Shown here in pieces: positions 1-8,936 of a stretch of DNA of 64,000 bases. The position numbers were made by a program, and so were the translations under genes. The stretch's first letter is position 1. Each line of letters opens with the position of its first letter. The notes under the pieces are model-generated. The model worked only from the letters and a program-made list of their open reading frames with translations. It ran no database searches and was not told where the DNA came from. Source of the stretch: Gilliamella sp. wkB178 (GTDB lineage: Bacteria; Pseudomonadota; Gammaproteobacteria; Enterobacterales; Orbaceae). The stretch lies in contig NZ_LZGK01000013.1 of the NCBI RefSeq assembly GCF_001690705.1, positions 248,001 through 312,000 on the forward strand, read 5' to 3'.

Positions 1-143
1 TGAGTCAAAATATTTATCTGGTTGCCGCAGCTTCAAAATTAAGTGCTAGGTATATCCATTCGATTAAACCAGACATAATTGCCCAAGAGCTGAAATTACC
101 AGAAAACAGTCAGCCGATTGGCTTAATTTTACTAGGTAAATGA
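1..143 (+). CDS. Nitroreductase-like protein, 3' end only
   Basis: An open frame enters from the left edge and ends at TGA 141-143. The ~46 visible residues (QNIYLVAASKLSARYIHSI near the start, QPIGLILLGK at the end) resemble the C-terminus of SagB/nitroreductase-type flavoenzymes, where a helix of the form QN-YL-AAS is followed by a short domain ending in a P-G-L-P-VG strand. The stop codon overlaps a possible ATG of the iron permease (ATGA at 140-143), so the gene is probably translationally linked to the operon that follows. The catalytic part is outside the window, so the family call rests on the tail alone. Confidence 0.5.
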   Translation, partial: SQNIYLVAAASKLSARYIHSIKPDIIAQELKLPENSQPIGLILLGK

Positions 144-154
144 GAGGTAAAATT

Positions 155-1351
155 GTGAAACGATTTTTAACTATAGCATTTTTGTTAATAGCCAGTTTAA
201 TGGCATTTACCTCATCTAGCTATGCAGAAACCAAAAAATACGACAGCTGGAATTCAGTAATTGATGAAATGGATGCGATCTTGAATGAATCCTATGATAT
301 CTATTTCATGAAAGATACTGATAAAGCTAAAGAAAAAGTAAATTATGCTTATTTTGGTTTTTATGAAAAACATGGTGTTGAACGAGCGGTAATGTCTTAT
401 ATTTCGGGTAAACGTGGTACGGATACTGAATACCAGTTTGCCAAAATTAAACGCTTAATGACAGAAGGGGCACCTAACAAAGTAGTGCGTGCTGAGATTG
501 ATACTATTATAAAAATGCTGCATGAAGACGCTAACGAATTAGATGGTAAAAAGGAAAGTGGTTGGAGTGTGTTATTAGCTTCCTTCATTATTATTTTCCG
601 AGAAGGTTTAGAAGCTATTTTAGTTATTGCGGCAATTTCGGCTTACTTAGTGCGTTCTGGTAATATGCCGATGGTGAAAATGGTTTATTTGAGTTCCTTA
701 GTAGCGGTATTTGCCAGTATTTTAATGGCGATCGCACTGCATACTCTTTTCGATATCAGTGGTGCCAATCAAGAGATGCTGGAAGGTGGGGCAATGTTGC
801 TTGCCACTGTGGTATTGTTTTTTGTTAGTAACTGGATGTTTTCCAAAGCCGAGGCCGAGGCATGGAAAAACTATGTTGAAGGCAAAGTGCAAAGTGCAGT
901 GTCATCAGGTAGTGGCTTTGCTTTAGGTTTTGCTGCCTTTTTAGCCGTGTTCCGTGAAGGTGCTGAAACTATCTTATTCTATCAGGCGATGCTGGCTGAA
1001 GCTAAAGAGCATATGGATATGGTGTGGTATGGTTTAGGTATAGGCTCTGTGGTGCTAGCGATAATCTTCATCTTGATCCGTTTTGGTACTATGAAATTAC
1101 CAATCAAACCATTCTTTATTGGTACTAGTGTATTAATGTATATAATGGCGATTGCCTTTGCTGGTGGTGGTGTTAAAGAGCTACAAGAAGCAGATATTAT
1201 TCCAGTTACTCCAGTAGATTTTGTACATTCAATTGATATTTTAGGTATTTACCCAACAGTTGAAACCTTACTTCCACAATTGTTTATGGTGTTAGTTGTG
1301 GTCATTTCTGTGGTGTATTTAAAAGTAAAACATGGTAAAAAAAGCAGTTAA
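155..1351 (+). CDS. FTR1-family high-affinity iron permease
   Basis: Inner-membrane iron permease of the FTR1/EfeU type. It has a signal peptide, a ~120-residue periplasmic N-terminal region, then about seven membrane helices. The two iron-binding motifs are REGLE (about residues 149-153) and REGAE (267-271). I chose GTG 155 because AGAGG ends seven bases before it and translation then starts MKRFLTIAFLL; ATG 140, overlapping the previous stop, is the alternative and adds five residues (403 aa). It is first in an operon with P19, DUF2318 and two ABC modules, the arrangement of the Campylobacter p19 iron locus and enterobacterial FetM/FetP. A dyad (1373-1379/1398-1404) lies in the gap before the P19 gene. 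Iron transport is inferred from family and context. Confidence 0.9.
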   Translation: MKRFLTIAFLLIASLMAFTSSSYAETKKYDSWNSVIDEMDAILNESYDIYFMKDTDKAKEKVNYAYFGFYEKHGVERAVMSYISGKRGTDTEYQFAKIKRLMTEGAPNKVVRAEIDTIIKMLHEDANELDGKKESGWSVLLASFIIIFREGLEAILVIAAISAYLVRSGNMPMVKMVYLSSLVAVFASILMAIALHTLFDISGANQEMLEGGAMLLATVVLFFVSNWMFSKAEAEAWKNYVEGKVQSAVSSGSGFALGFAAFLAVFREGAETILFYQAMLAEAKEHMDMVWYGLGIGSVVLAIIFILIRFGTMKLPIKPFFIGTSVLMYIMAIAFAGGGVKELQEADIIPVTPVDFVHSIDILGIYPTVETLLPQLFMVLVVVISVVYLKVKHGKKSS

Positions 1352-1483
1352 AAAATAGTTTAAATTTAGTTAAGATGTTGCCTGATTTTTTGCAGTTAAC
1401 ATCTAAAAACTAATTTACTAGTAAAAAAGTAGTAATTATAAAAAAAGTCTTAAGTAGTTAACTAAAAAGTAGAGGAGTTTTCA

Positions 1484-2050
1484 ATGAAAAAATTAGTATT
1501 AACAGCAGGGATTTCATCAATATTAGCATTATCTTCATTTGCTTATGCTGCTCCTGCACCGGCACCAGGGGAACAAAAAGGTTTTGAAGAATTCCCAATT
1601 GGGGATGAAATCACTGTAGGTCCATTACACATTGGTGCGGTGTACTTCCAACCAGTTGACATGGAACCTGCTGGCATGGGAGGTCTAGCAGCATCAAAAG
1701 CTGATATGCATATTGAAGCAGATATTTCTGCGGCTGACGGCAATAATTTAGGTTATGGTGTTGGTGAATTTGTACCTTATTTAACTGTTAAATATCAAAT
1801 CTTAAAAGAAGGTAGCAAAAAACCAATTGAAGGTAACTTCATGCCAATGAATGCATCTGATGGCCCTCACTATGGTAATAATATTAAGCTTGATGGCGCA
1901 GGTAAATACAAAGTTACCTTTACGATTGAAAACCCAGAAAAACAAGGTTATTTATTGCATGTAGATAAAGAAACTGGTGTAGAAGGTCGTTTCTGGACTA
2001 AACCAATTACTGTTTCTTGGGACTTTAACTATGTTCCACGTGCGTGGTAA
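1484..2050 (+). CDS. P19/Tpd-type periplasmic iron transport protein
   Basis: Secreted periplasmic metal-binding protein of the P19/FetP/Tp34 family (pfam10634). A strong ribosome site (AGAGGAG) precedes ATG 1484. A signal peptide of about 23 residues ends at SFAYA. The family's copper/iron ligand regions are visible: the GPLHIGAVYFQPVDMEP block (Met and His), the ADMHIEAD block and a late LLHVDKETG block. The length of 188 aa is normal. In Campylobacter and uropathogenic E. coli the homologue hands iron to the neighbouring FTR1 permease, which here lies immediately upstream. The role is inferred from those relatives. Confidence 0.92.
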   Translation: MKKLVLTAGISSILALSSFAYAAPAPAPGEQKGFEEFPIGDEITVGPLHIGAVYFQPVDMEPAGMGGLAASKADMHIEADISAADGNNLGYGVGEFVPYLTVKYQILKEGSKKPIEGNFMPMNASDGPHYGNNIKLDGAGKYKVTFTIENPEKQGYLLHVDKETGVEGRFWTKPITVSWDFNYVPRAW

Positions 2051-2080
2051 TCGTAAGTTTTAAATCTTAAATTATAAATA

Positions 2081-2102
2081 TTGGCGAGGATCAACTCGCC
2101 AA
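2081..2102 (+). promoter_or_regulatory. Perfect 8-bp hairpin between P19 and DUF2318 genes
   Basis: TTGGCGAG and CTCGCCAA form a perfect 8-bp stem around the six-base loop GATCAA, 30 bases after the P19 stop. No T-run follows, so it does not look like a classical terminator. A hairpin here could stabilise the 3' end of the abundant P19 message or lower expression of downstream membrane genes. The regulatory role is inference. Confidence 0.4.
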
Positions 2103-2131
2103 TAATATATTGCAACAACTGGTCAATCATT

Positions 2132-3382
2132 ATGCTTCAATATCTTATCAAGATTACTGACAATACTTTTATACCTATTATCATTGTTGCGTTATTAGGT
2201 GCAGTAATTAGCAAGTTAAATGCATCGAATAGCAAGAAAATCGCGCTAACGGGTTTGATATTAGGCTTTATAGCAGCACTAGTTTATGCAATTTTAAAAC
2301 GCAATACCGGTTTTGCGGTGCGTGAATTTTATGATCTTGGGGTGATTATCCCGTGGACAATTATTGCCATTCCTTTATTGATTAGCATTTGGATGCTAAA
2401 AACTTTCCCGAATACTTTTTGGAAGGCAGTGTTTATTTTATTGGCTACCGTCAGTTTTGGCTTGGTAGTTGCTCAGTGTTTACCAAATTTAATGTTGTAT
2501 CCATTCGAATTTGCGGTGGGTATGGACTCAATTTTTAATAATGACTTCCTGTTTAAATGGGTGGGTTATTTATTTGCATTAGTGGTCATTTTATTGATCG
2601 GTCTGTTTATTTATTGGATCTGTGCGCGCTTATCCGATAAGTTTGTTTGTTGTATTGCTGCGCTTGCATTGGCTATTTTCACTATTGAAAATGCCATTAA
2701 TATTCTGCAGATTTTAATTGTTAGGCGGTTTATTTCACCACAAGCGTGGATGATGGATTTAGTTATTTTTGTGCTTGGGCATGTTAACTTCTTCATCTTT
2801 ATTTTTATGGTGATTGTTCTGTTTTTAGCAATAGTCTTATATGTTAAATCTAAAACCACCTCATTAGTCGGTAGTAATCCTGCCAAAATTCGTAAAATGA
2901 AAGCCCAATTACGTAGTGATAGAAGAACATCCTTATTAGTTATAGCGGGTGTTGCCATCACTGCTTATACGGTTACGCGGGCGCGCTATATTTTTGAAAA
3001 AGGAGTGGAACTTACTCCAGCAGAACCTATTACTCCTAATGCCGATGGCTTAATTGTGATCCCGCTTGAAAAGATTAATGATGGTAATTTACACCGTTAT
3101 GGCTTTGAAGCATCGGATGGCACGGTAGTTAGGTTTATTATTATTAAAAAGAGCGAAAATGCTTACGGTGTTGGTCTTGATGCTTGTGATATCTGTGGAG
3201 CCACAGGTTATTATCAACGAGGTAATCAAGTCGTTTGTATTTTGTGTGATGTCGTGATGAATATTGCTACTATCGGCTTCCCTGGTGGTTGCAATCCGGT
3301 ACCGCTTAAATTTGAAATTATTGACGGCAACATGGTGATTAGGCCTGCTCATCTTGAAGCTGAAAAAAATCGTTTCAAATAA
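2132..3382 (+). CDS. DUF2318 membrane protein of the iron locus
   Basis: Polytopic membrane protein (about seven to eight helices in the first ~280 residues) with a C-terminal DUF2318 domain carrying two CxxC pairs: CDICG, then CILCD about 17 residues later, plus a further Cys in GFPGGCNPVP. The family is the partner of P19/FTR1 (Cj1660 in Campylobacter) and is thought to bind metal or handle electrons at the outer face of the membrane. I start at ATG 2132 (MLQYLIKITDN); an in-frame TTG at 2081 lies inside a hairpin and is unlikely. It is followed after 23 bases by the first ABC permease. The exact biochemical role is unknown. Confidence 0.85.
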   Translation: MLQYLIKITDNTFIPIIIVALLGAVISKLNASNSKKIALTGLILGFIAALVYAILKRNTGFAVREFYDLGVIIPWTIIAIPLLISIWMLKTFPNTFWKAVFILLATVSFGLVVAQCLPNLMLYPFEFAVGMDSIFNNDFLFKWVGYLFALVVILLIGLFIYWICARLSDKFVCCIAALALAIFTIENAINILQILIVRRFISPQAWMMDLVIFVLGHVNFFIFIFMVIVLFLAIVLYVKSKTTSLVGSNPAKIRKMKAQLRSDRRTSLLVIAGVAITAYTVTRARYIFEKGVELTPAEPITPNADGLIVIPLEKINDGNLHRYGFEASDGTVVRFIIIKKSENAYGVGLDACDICGATGYYQRGNQVVCILCDVVMNIATIGFPGGCNPVPLKFEIIDGNMVIRPAHLEAEKNRFK

Positions 3383-3405
3383 TAATGTAAACAAAGTGAG
3401 ATATT

Positions 3406-4692
3406 ATGTTTCGTAGAATGTTACTAAGCGTGTTAATGCGGCAAAAAAAGAAGCTATTTTTAATTGCTGTTACGGTCGCATTAGGGGTGTCATTAGCTAC
3501 AGCCATGTTAAATGTCATGTTTGATGTGGGTGACAAGGTTAACCAAGAGTTAAAAGCCTATGGGGCTAATTTAAACATTGTGCCCAAAGGTACCGCTTTG
3601 GTAAACGAAATGTATCAGCTGGATAATAATGATAAACAACAAGCGATGCAGTTTATTAAAGAAGATGATCTGGTCAAAATTAAGATGATCTTCTGGGCAT
3701 ACAATATTGTGGATTTTGCGCCTTATCTAACTACTCAAGCCACCTTTAATGATAAACCAATCACAGTGGTGGGTACTTGGTTTAATAAACATTTAAATAT
3801 TCCAACTGGTGATGAAGTGGATACCGGCATGTTGGCGATGAAGTCTTGGTGGACCATTGAGGGCAACACCATGACCGATGACAATTTACAAGGTGTAATG
3901 GTCGGTGAGACAGTTGCTAAACAGTGGCATTTACAGTTGGGCGATAGCATTACTTTAACTTCACCACAAACTCAAAGTCCCATCACCTTAAAGGTTAATA
4001 ATATTTTCCATAGTGGTGGCGCTGAAGACTCACAATTATTTGTGGCTTTACCTGTAGCCCAACAACTGGCGGATAAACCAGGGTTGGTGGAAAGGGTTGA
4101 AGTCAGTGCCTTGACTACGCCTGAAAATGATTTAGCGCGTAAAGCTGCTCAAGATCCAAATAGTTTATCCAGAACCGAGTGGGACACATGGTATTGTACT
4201 GCTTACATTAGTTCGATTGCTTATCAGTTAGAAGAACTCATGCCAGATGTACATGTAAAAGCAATTATGCAAGTGGCCGAGTCTGAGGGTTCGATCTTAC
4301 AAAAAACCCAATTATTAATGCTACTATTAACAATTCTTTCACTAATCTGTTCAGCGTTGGCAATTTCTAATTTAGTTACCGCTAATGTTATTGAACGTAG
4401 CACCGAAATTGGTTTATTAAAAGCGTTAGGGGCAACCAATACCTCAGTGGCATTATTAATATTAACTGAAATATTAGTAGTAGCTTTTGTCGGAGGGATT
4501 TTTGGTTACTTCCTTGGTTTAGGTTTTGCCCAGATTATTGGGCATACAGTTTTTGGTTCGTTTATCCAGCCAAAAATGGTAATTATTCCATTGGTAATTA
4601 TTATGGTATTTACAATTACGCTGTTAGGTAGTTTACCAGCATTGCGTATGATGATGTTTTTACGCCCTACTGAAGTGTTGCATGGTCGCTAA
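3406..4692 (+). CDS. FtsX/MacB-type ABC permease (first of the iron locus)
   Basis: ABC transporter permease with FtsX/MacB topology: one N-terminal helix (about residues 15-40), a large periplasmic MacB-PCD-like domain, and three C-terminal helices (about 300-415). The cytoplasmic segment ERSTEIGLLKALGA before the second core helix is the usual coupling region of FtsX-type permeases. It forms a module with the next permease and the ATPase at 5863, matching Cj1661-Cj1663 of the Campylobacter P19 locus. Such permeases usually act mechanically or on lipid/protein substrates rather than as import channels, so its part in iron supply is unclear. Confidence 0.88.
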   Translation: MFRRMLLSVLMRQKKKLFLIAVTVALGVSLATAMLNVMFDVGDKVNQELKAYGANLNIVPKGTALVNEMYQLDNNDKQQAMQFIKEDDLVKIKMIFWAYNIVDFAPYLTTQATFNDKPITVVGTWFNKHLNIPTGDEVDTGMLAMKSWWTIEGNTMTDDNLQGVMVGETVAKQWHLQLGDSITLTSPQTQSPITLKVNNIFHSGGAEDSQLFVALPVAQQLADKPGLVERVEVSALTTPENDLARKAAQDPNSLSRTEWDTWYCTAYISSIAYQLEELMPDVHVKAIMQVAESEGSILQKTQLLMLLLTILSLICSALAISNLVTANVIERSTEIGLLKALGATNTSVALLILTEILVVAFVGGIFGYFLGLGFAQIIGHTVFGSFIQPKMVIIPLVIIMVFTITLLGSLPALRMMMFLRPTEVLHGR

Positions 4693-4706
4693 CAGGGAAG
4701 GCTAAT

Positions 4707-5852
4707 ATGATCATAAATAAAAATCAAAGATTTATTATTAAAACAGTGCTTAGTTCACTGATCAGACGGCGTTCACGTATTGCAGTGGCTTTACTGGGTG
4801 TGGCAATTGGTGCCACAGTACTACTTGGCATGGTAACACTTTGTTATGACATCCCTAGGCAGATGGGGCAGGAATTCCGTTCTTATGGTGCTAATCTGTT
4901 ATTAATGCCAACTAATAATCAACCGACTATGGATATGGCAGAAGTACAAAAAGCGGTTAGTTTATTACCGCGCGATAAAGTGTTAGGGGTAACGCCATTT
5001 CGTTATGATACTATTCGTAGTAATCAACACCCATATACCATTGTGGGTACTGATTTTAATCAGGTGACTAAAACCAGTCCATTCTGGCAAATTGATGGTG
5101 CATTACCACAAAATCCCCATGAAATTATGGTCGGTACTGATATTGCAAGTTTTGCGATGTTAACTATTGGTAGCAAAGTGACTATTTCAGGTAAATCTAA
5201 ACAAGATTCACGCTTTGAAGAAGAGATGACCATCACCGGAATTGTCAAAACTGGTCGTGCAGAAGATAACTTTATTTTTATTAATCTGCATGATTTAGAA
5301 CAATTGCTGGAAGAAAAGGATCAAGCTGAAGTGGTGGAAGTAAGCATCACCGCATCCGAAGCAGAATTAAAACAATATATTGACACTATCACTAGTCAAT
5401 CTACTACTATCGAGCCGCATTTGATTAAATGGGTTACCCAATCTGAAACCTCAGTACTTGGTAAGCTGTCATCGCTGCTCTACTTAGTTACACTAGTGGT
5501 GTTAGTACTAACTATGATTTGTGTCGCGACTACCATGATGACGGTGGTTATGGAGCGCCGTAAAGAGATCGGCCTTAAAAAAGCCATAGGTGCACATAAT
5601 AAGAGTATTGCTAAAGAGTTTTTAGCTGAAGGCTTGGTATTAGGTGTGATTGGTGGGACTATTGGTGCTTTTTGTGGAATAGTGTTTGCGCAAGTGATCA
5701 GTACCAATGTTTTTGGCCGTTCAATTAGCATTGAATTTTATTTAATCCCAATTACGATTGCTGTGTCAGCTATAGTAACAGTTATTGCTTGTTTAATTCC
5801 AGTCAAACGGGCGGTTGAAGTAGAACCAGCGTTAGTCTTGCGTGGCGAATAG
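4707..5852 (+). CDS. FtsX/MacB-type ABC permease (second of the iron locus)
   Basis: Second MacB/FtsX permease of the module, 381 aa, starting 14 bases after the previous stop. It has an N-terminal helix (about 25-47), a periplasmic domain and three C-terminal helices. The coupling segment ERRKEIGLKKAIGA is clear, and the C-terminus VEVEPALVLRGE is typical of the superfamily. It shares the motif RSYGANLL(L/I)MP with the upstream permease, suggesting the pair arose by duplication and works as a heterodimer with the ATPase that follows 10 bases later. Confidence 0.88.
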   Translation: MIINKNQRFIIKTVLSSLIRRRSRIAVALLGVAIGATVLLGMVTLCYDIPRQMGQEFRSYGANLLLMPTNNQPTMDMAEVQKAVSLLPRDKVLGVTPFRYDTIRSNQHPYTIVGTDFNQVTKTSPFWQIDGALPQNPHEIMVGTDIASFAMLTIGSKVTISGKSKQDSRFEEEMTITGIVKTGRAEDNFIFINLHDLEQLLEEKDQAEVVEVSITASEAELKQYIDTITSQSTTIEPHLIKWVTQSETSVLGKLSSLLYLVTLVVLVLTMICVATTMMTVVMERRKEIGLKKAIGAHNKSIAKEFLAEGLVLGVIGGTIGAFCGIVFAQVISTNVFGRSISIEFYLIPITIAVSAIVTVIACLIPVKRAVEVEPALVLRGE

Positions 5853-5862
5853 GATATGACAA

Positions 5863-6522
5863 ATGAATATACTTGAAGTAAAAAATGTCTCTAAAATTTA
5901 TGGTTCTCTGCATGCGCTTTCTGAGGTGAATTTAACCGTTGAAGAAGGTAAATGGTTATCCATTATGGGGCCATCGGGGAGTGGTAAAAGTACCTTAATG
6001 AATATCATTGGTTGTATGGATAAACCAACGTTAGGGTCAGTTATTCTTGATGGGCAGGACATTACCCAGTTATCGTTATCAGAACTAACCGAAATCCGTC
6101 GTGATAAAATTGGTTTGATCTTCCAACAGTTCCATCTGATTTCTTACTTAACGGCTTTAGAAAACGTAATGGTCGCGCAATATTATCATAGCATGGTGGA
6201 CGAAAAAGAAGCGATGCAAGCATTGGAACGAGTCGGTTTAGCTGCGCGAGCTAAGCATTTACCGCGCCAGCTTTCCGGTGGTGAGCAACAACGTGTGTGT
6301 ATTGCCAGAGCACTCATTAATTACCCAAAACTCATTTTAGCCGATGAGCCAACCGGTAATTTAGATGAAACTAATGAAGAAATGGTCATGAATTTATTGC
6401 ATCAACTTCATGAAGAGGGCAGTACTATTATTGTCGTGACTCACTCACCTGAAGTTTCTAGACATGCCCAAAATACCGTTGTTTTAGAGCATGGTAAAGT
6501 GGCTCGATTTATAACCAATTAA
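5863..6522 (+). CDS. ABC ATPase, MacB/LolD type
   Basis: Cytoplasmic ATP-binding subunit, 219 aa. It shows Walker A GPSGSGKST (about residues 37-45), a Q-loop, the signature LSGGEQQR (about 138-145) and Walker B LILADEPT. The length and the conserved MEXNIIGCMDKP-like start of the helical region place it among LolD/MacB/FtsE ATPases that serve FtsX-type permeases. It sits 10 bases after the second permease and should energise that pair. Confidence 0.92.
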   Translation: MNILEVKNVSKIYGSLHALSEVNLTVEEGKWLSIMGPSGSGKSTLMNIIGCMDKPTLGSVILDGQDITQLSLSELTEIRRDKIGLIFQQFHLISYLTALENVMVAQYYHSMVDEKEAMQALERVGLAARAKHLPRQLSGGEQQRVCIARALINYPKLILADEPTGNLDETNEEMVMNLLHQLHEEGSTIIVVTHSPEVSRHAQNTVVLEHGKVARFITN

Positions 6523-6544
6523 CCAATACAAGGGCTTTAATTTT

Positions 6545-7027
6545 ATGAAAAATCGTCTAATTTCATCATTAATTTTTATTATTATAGGGGCTTTACTAAT
6601 TTTAGTGCCTTTGTATATCGTGCCAGTCTGCCCACCGCCAGAAGTCGCCACGATGCCGACTGACATGACCAACAATATGATGAATCATGAAATGGCACAT
6701 AGTACCACGGGTACCATAATGAAATGTTTTTGGACTGCCAGAGCCGAAGTTGGTATTGGTATTGTGGTGATAGCTATTGGACTATTGATGTTATTTTCGC
6801 GTACGGTGTTTGTACGCATGGGTTTAAGCATGGCGCTTGCTTGTATTTCATTTTTTACCGCAGCCATTCCGACTATTTTAATCGGTGTTTGCCCGGGCGC
6901 TATGATGCTATGTAATATGGGCACCAAGCCCGCTCTAATTTTGTTATCGATACTATTATTAGTAGTGGCGATTATCAATGCCCTTTATTTGAATAAAGTG
7001 TCTAGAAAACTTAATTTTAGATTATAG
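6545..7027 (+). CDS. DUF4418 family membrane protein
   Basis: Small 160-aa membrane protein with four predicted helices. After the first helix comes a periplasmic loop with a CPPPEVATMPTDM segment rich in Met and His (MTNNMMNHEMAHS). Later the loop GVCPGAMMLCNMGTKP carries further Cys and Met. This pattern fits the DUF4418 family, usually found beside FtsX-type ABC genes of iron/P19 loci. The Met/His/Cys-rich outer loops could bind a soft metal, which is inference. It lies 22 bases after one ATPase and 16 bases before a third permease, inside the operon. Confidence 0.8.
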   Translation: MKNRLISSLIFIIIGALLILVPLYIVPVCPPPEVATMPTDMTNNMMNHEMAHSTTGTIMKCFWTARAEVGIGIVVIAIGLLMLFSRTVFVRMGLSMALACISFFTAAIPTILIGVCPGAMMLCNMGTKPALILLSILLLVVAIINALYLNKVSRKLNFRL

Positions 7028-7043
7028 ACAGCAAGGTTTAAAC

Positions 7044-8255
7044 ATGCAGGAAAAAACTATCACCATCGCAAACTTAGCTTGGCGAAATGTGCAACGCCGT
7101 CCATTTCGTAGCTGTTGTTTGATTATTATCATTATGCTGTTTTCGGCCACATTATTTGGTGGCAGCGTATTGATGAAGAACTTGAGTTTAGGAATTTCCG
7201 GCATGGCCGATCGTTTAGGTGCTGATATCCTTATTGTTCCCCACGGCTATGAAAAAAATCTAGAAGTTGCATTATTGCGTGGTGAGCCAAGTAGTTTTTA
7301 CCTTAAAGTTGATTTAATCGATAAAATCAAAGATATTCAAGGCATCGATGCTATTTCTCCGCAACTATTTATTGCGTCACTAAATGCCGGCTGTTGTAGC
7401 AGTAAAGTTCAACTAATTGGCTTTGATCAGCACAGCGATTTTGTGATTAAGCCATGGTTACAATCGCAACTGTCAACGCCACTAACTGATAATGAAGTAG
7501 TAGTCGGTTCTAAAATCTCATCGCAAGTAGGTGATGAAATTAAGTTCTTTAATCATCCATTTAAAATTGCCGCTAAAATGGATAGTACCGGAATGGGTTT
7601 TGATACCTCTGTTTTCATGACCTTACAAGCAGCAAGAACGTTAATGCAAGAGGCTAAATTAGTTGAAGGTGATGTTGATCATTTTGCTAATTATGTTTCC
7701 TCGGTGTTTATTAAAGTGAATCCTGACTATCAGCCTAAAGATATCGTCAATCAAATAATGCCCAAATATGCCATAGACTATAATATAGATTTTGTTATGA
7801 CCAAAGGCATGATAAGCAATATCTCCAAATGGTTAAATAGTTTTTCTACCATTGTTTATAGTTTATCAGCCATTTTTTGGGTGCTGGCCATTATTGTGAT
7901 CTTTATCATTTTCTCTTCCATGCTTAATGAACGCAAACGCGAAATTAGCTTATTACGCATACTTGGTGCCTCTCGACTAACATTAGTTAAAATGCTATTG
8001 CGTGAATCACTGATTATTAGTGCCTTAGGCGGCATAGCCGGGATTTTAGTTGCGGCAATCTTGCTGTATGCCTTTAGTTTGCTAATTTGCCAATCAATTG
8101 GTCTGCCGTGTGTCAATATTTCATTATTTGATGCTATATTTTATGCGGTTGTGGTCTTTATACTTACTCTAATTATTGGCCCACTTTCAAGTATCTATTC
8201 GGCGCTATCGATGACCAAATTTGATACTTATAGCACACTTAGAGAGGGTGAATAA
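7044..8255 (+). CDS. FtsX/MacB-type ABC permease (second module)
   Basis: Third FtsX-like permease of the operon, 403 aa, with an N-terminal helix (about 22-45), an outer domain and three C-terminal helices. The coupling segment ERKREISLLRILGA is present. The outer domain contains a NAGCCSSK segment that the other two lack. Its TAA overlaps the ATG of its ATPase by one base (TAATG), so the two are translationally coupled. This looks like a second, self-contained ABC pair. Confidence 0.87.
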   Translation: MQEKTITIANLAWRNVQRRPFRSCCLIIIIMLFSATLFGGSVLMKNLSLGISGMADRLGADILIVPHGYEKNLEVALLRGEPSSFYLKVDLIDKIKDIQGIDAISPQLFIASLNAGCCSSKVQLIGFDQHSDFVIKPWLQSQLSTPLTDNEVVVGSKISSQVGDEIKFFNHPFKIAAKMDSTGMGFDTSVFMTLQAARTLMQEAKLVEGDVDHFANYVSSVFIKVNPDYQPKDIVNQIMPKYAIDYNIDFVMTKGMISNISKWLNSFSTIVYSLSAIFWVLAIIVIFIIFSSMLNERKREISLLRILGASRLTLVKMLLRESLIISALGGIAGILVAAILLYAFSLLICQSIGLPCVNISLFDAIFYAVVVFILTLIIGPLSSIYSALSMTKFDTYSTLREGE

Positions 8256-8920
8256 TGTTACTGGACATCAAAAATTTACGCAAAGACTATACCCGAGGCC
8301 AACAAACTTTTGCTGCGGTCAATAATGTTAGTTTTTCCATGGCAAGTGATGATTTTGTCTGCATAATGGGTAAGTCAGGCAGTGGTAAAACTACCTTACT
8401 AAATATGATTGCCGGCTTGCTAACACCAACTCAAGGTAAAATTATTATTAATGATACCAATCTATTTGAACTTAATGATCAGCAAGTTTCGGCATTTCGG
8501 AATCAGCATATTGGTTATATTCCGCAAGGCAGCAGTTTATTACCTAACTTAAATGCTATTGATAATATTCGCTTACCTTTTTATTTAACCAAACGCGAAC
8601 CGCAAACTTGCTTGAGTTATGCTCAAAGCTTGCTAGAAAAAGCGAATATAAGTTATTTGCAAGAGGCTTTCCCTGCTAATATGTCAGGTGGTGAAATGCG
8701 CCGTATCGCCATTTTACGTGCACTTATTTGTAAACCGCAACTCATTATTGCCGATGAGCCAACTAGCGATCTCGATGATGAAAGTTCAGCAGAAATTATG
8801 CAACTATTAACCGAGATCAACCAGCAAGGCACGGCCTTACTAATTGTCACTCATGATAACGATGTTGCCAGTTATAGCCAAAAAGTGCTGAAAATGTCAG
8901 CAGGCAAACTATTAACTTAA
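8255..8920 (+). CDS. ABC ATPase, LolD type (second module)
   Basis: Cytoplasmic ABC ATPase of 221 aa with Walker A GKSGSGKTT (about 37-45), signature MSGGEMRR (about 142-149) and Walker B LIIADEPTSDLDD. It is the last gene of the iron operon and is coupled to the preceding permease by a one-base overlap. The Campylobacter locus ends in thioredoxin-like genes, which are absent here; the next gene (yceF) is on the other strand. Confidence 0.9.
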   Translation: MLLDIKNLRKDYTRGQQTFAAVNNVSFSMASDDFVCIMGKSGSGKTTLLNMIAGLLTPTQGKIIINDTNLFELNDQQVSAFRNQHIGYIPQGSSLLPNLNAIDNIRLPFYLTKREPQTCLSYAQSLLEKANISYLQEAFPANMSGGEMRRIAILRALICKPQLIIADEPTSDLDDESSAEIMQLLTEINQQGTALLIVTHDNDVASYSQKVLKMSAGKLLT

Positions 8921-8936
8921 GCAGAAAGTGCCACAT

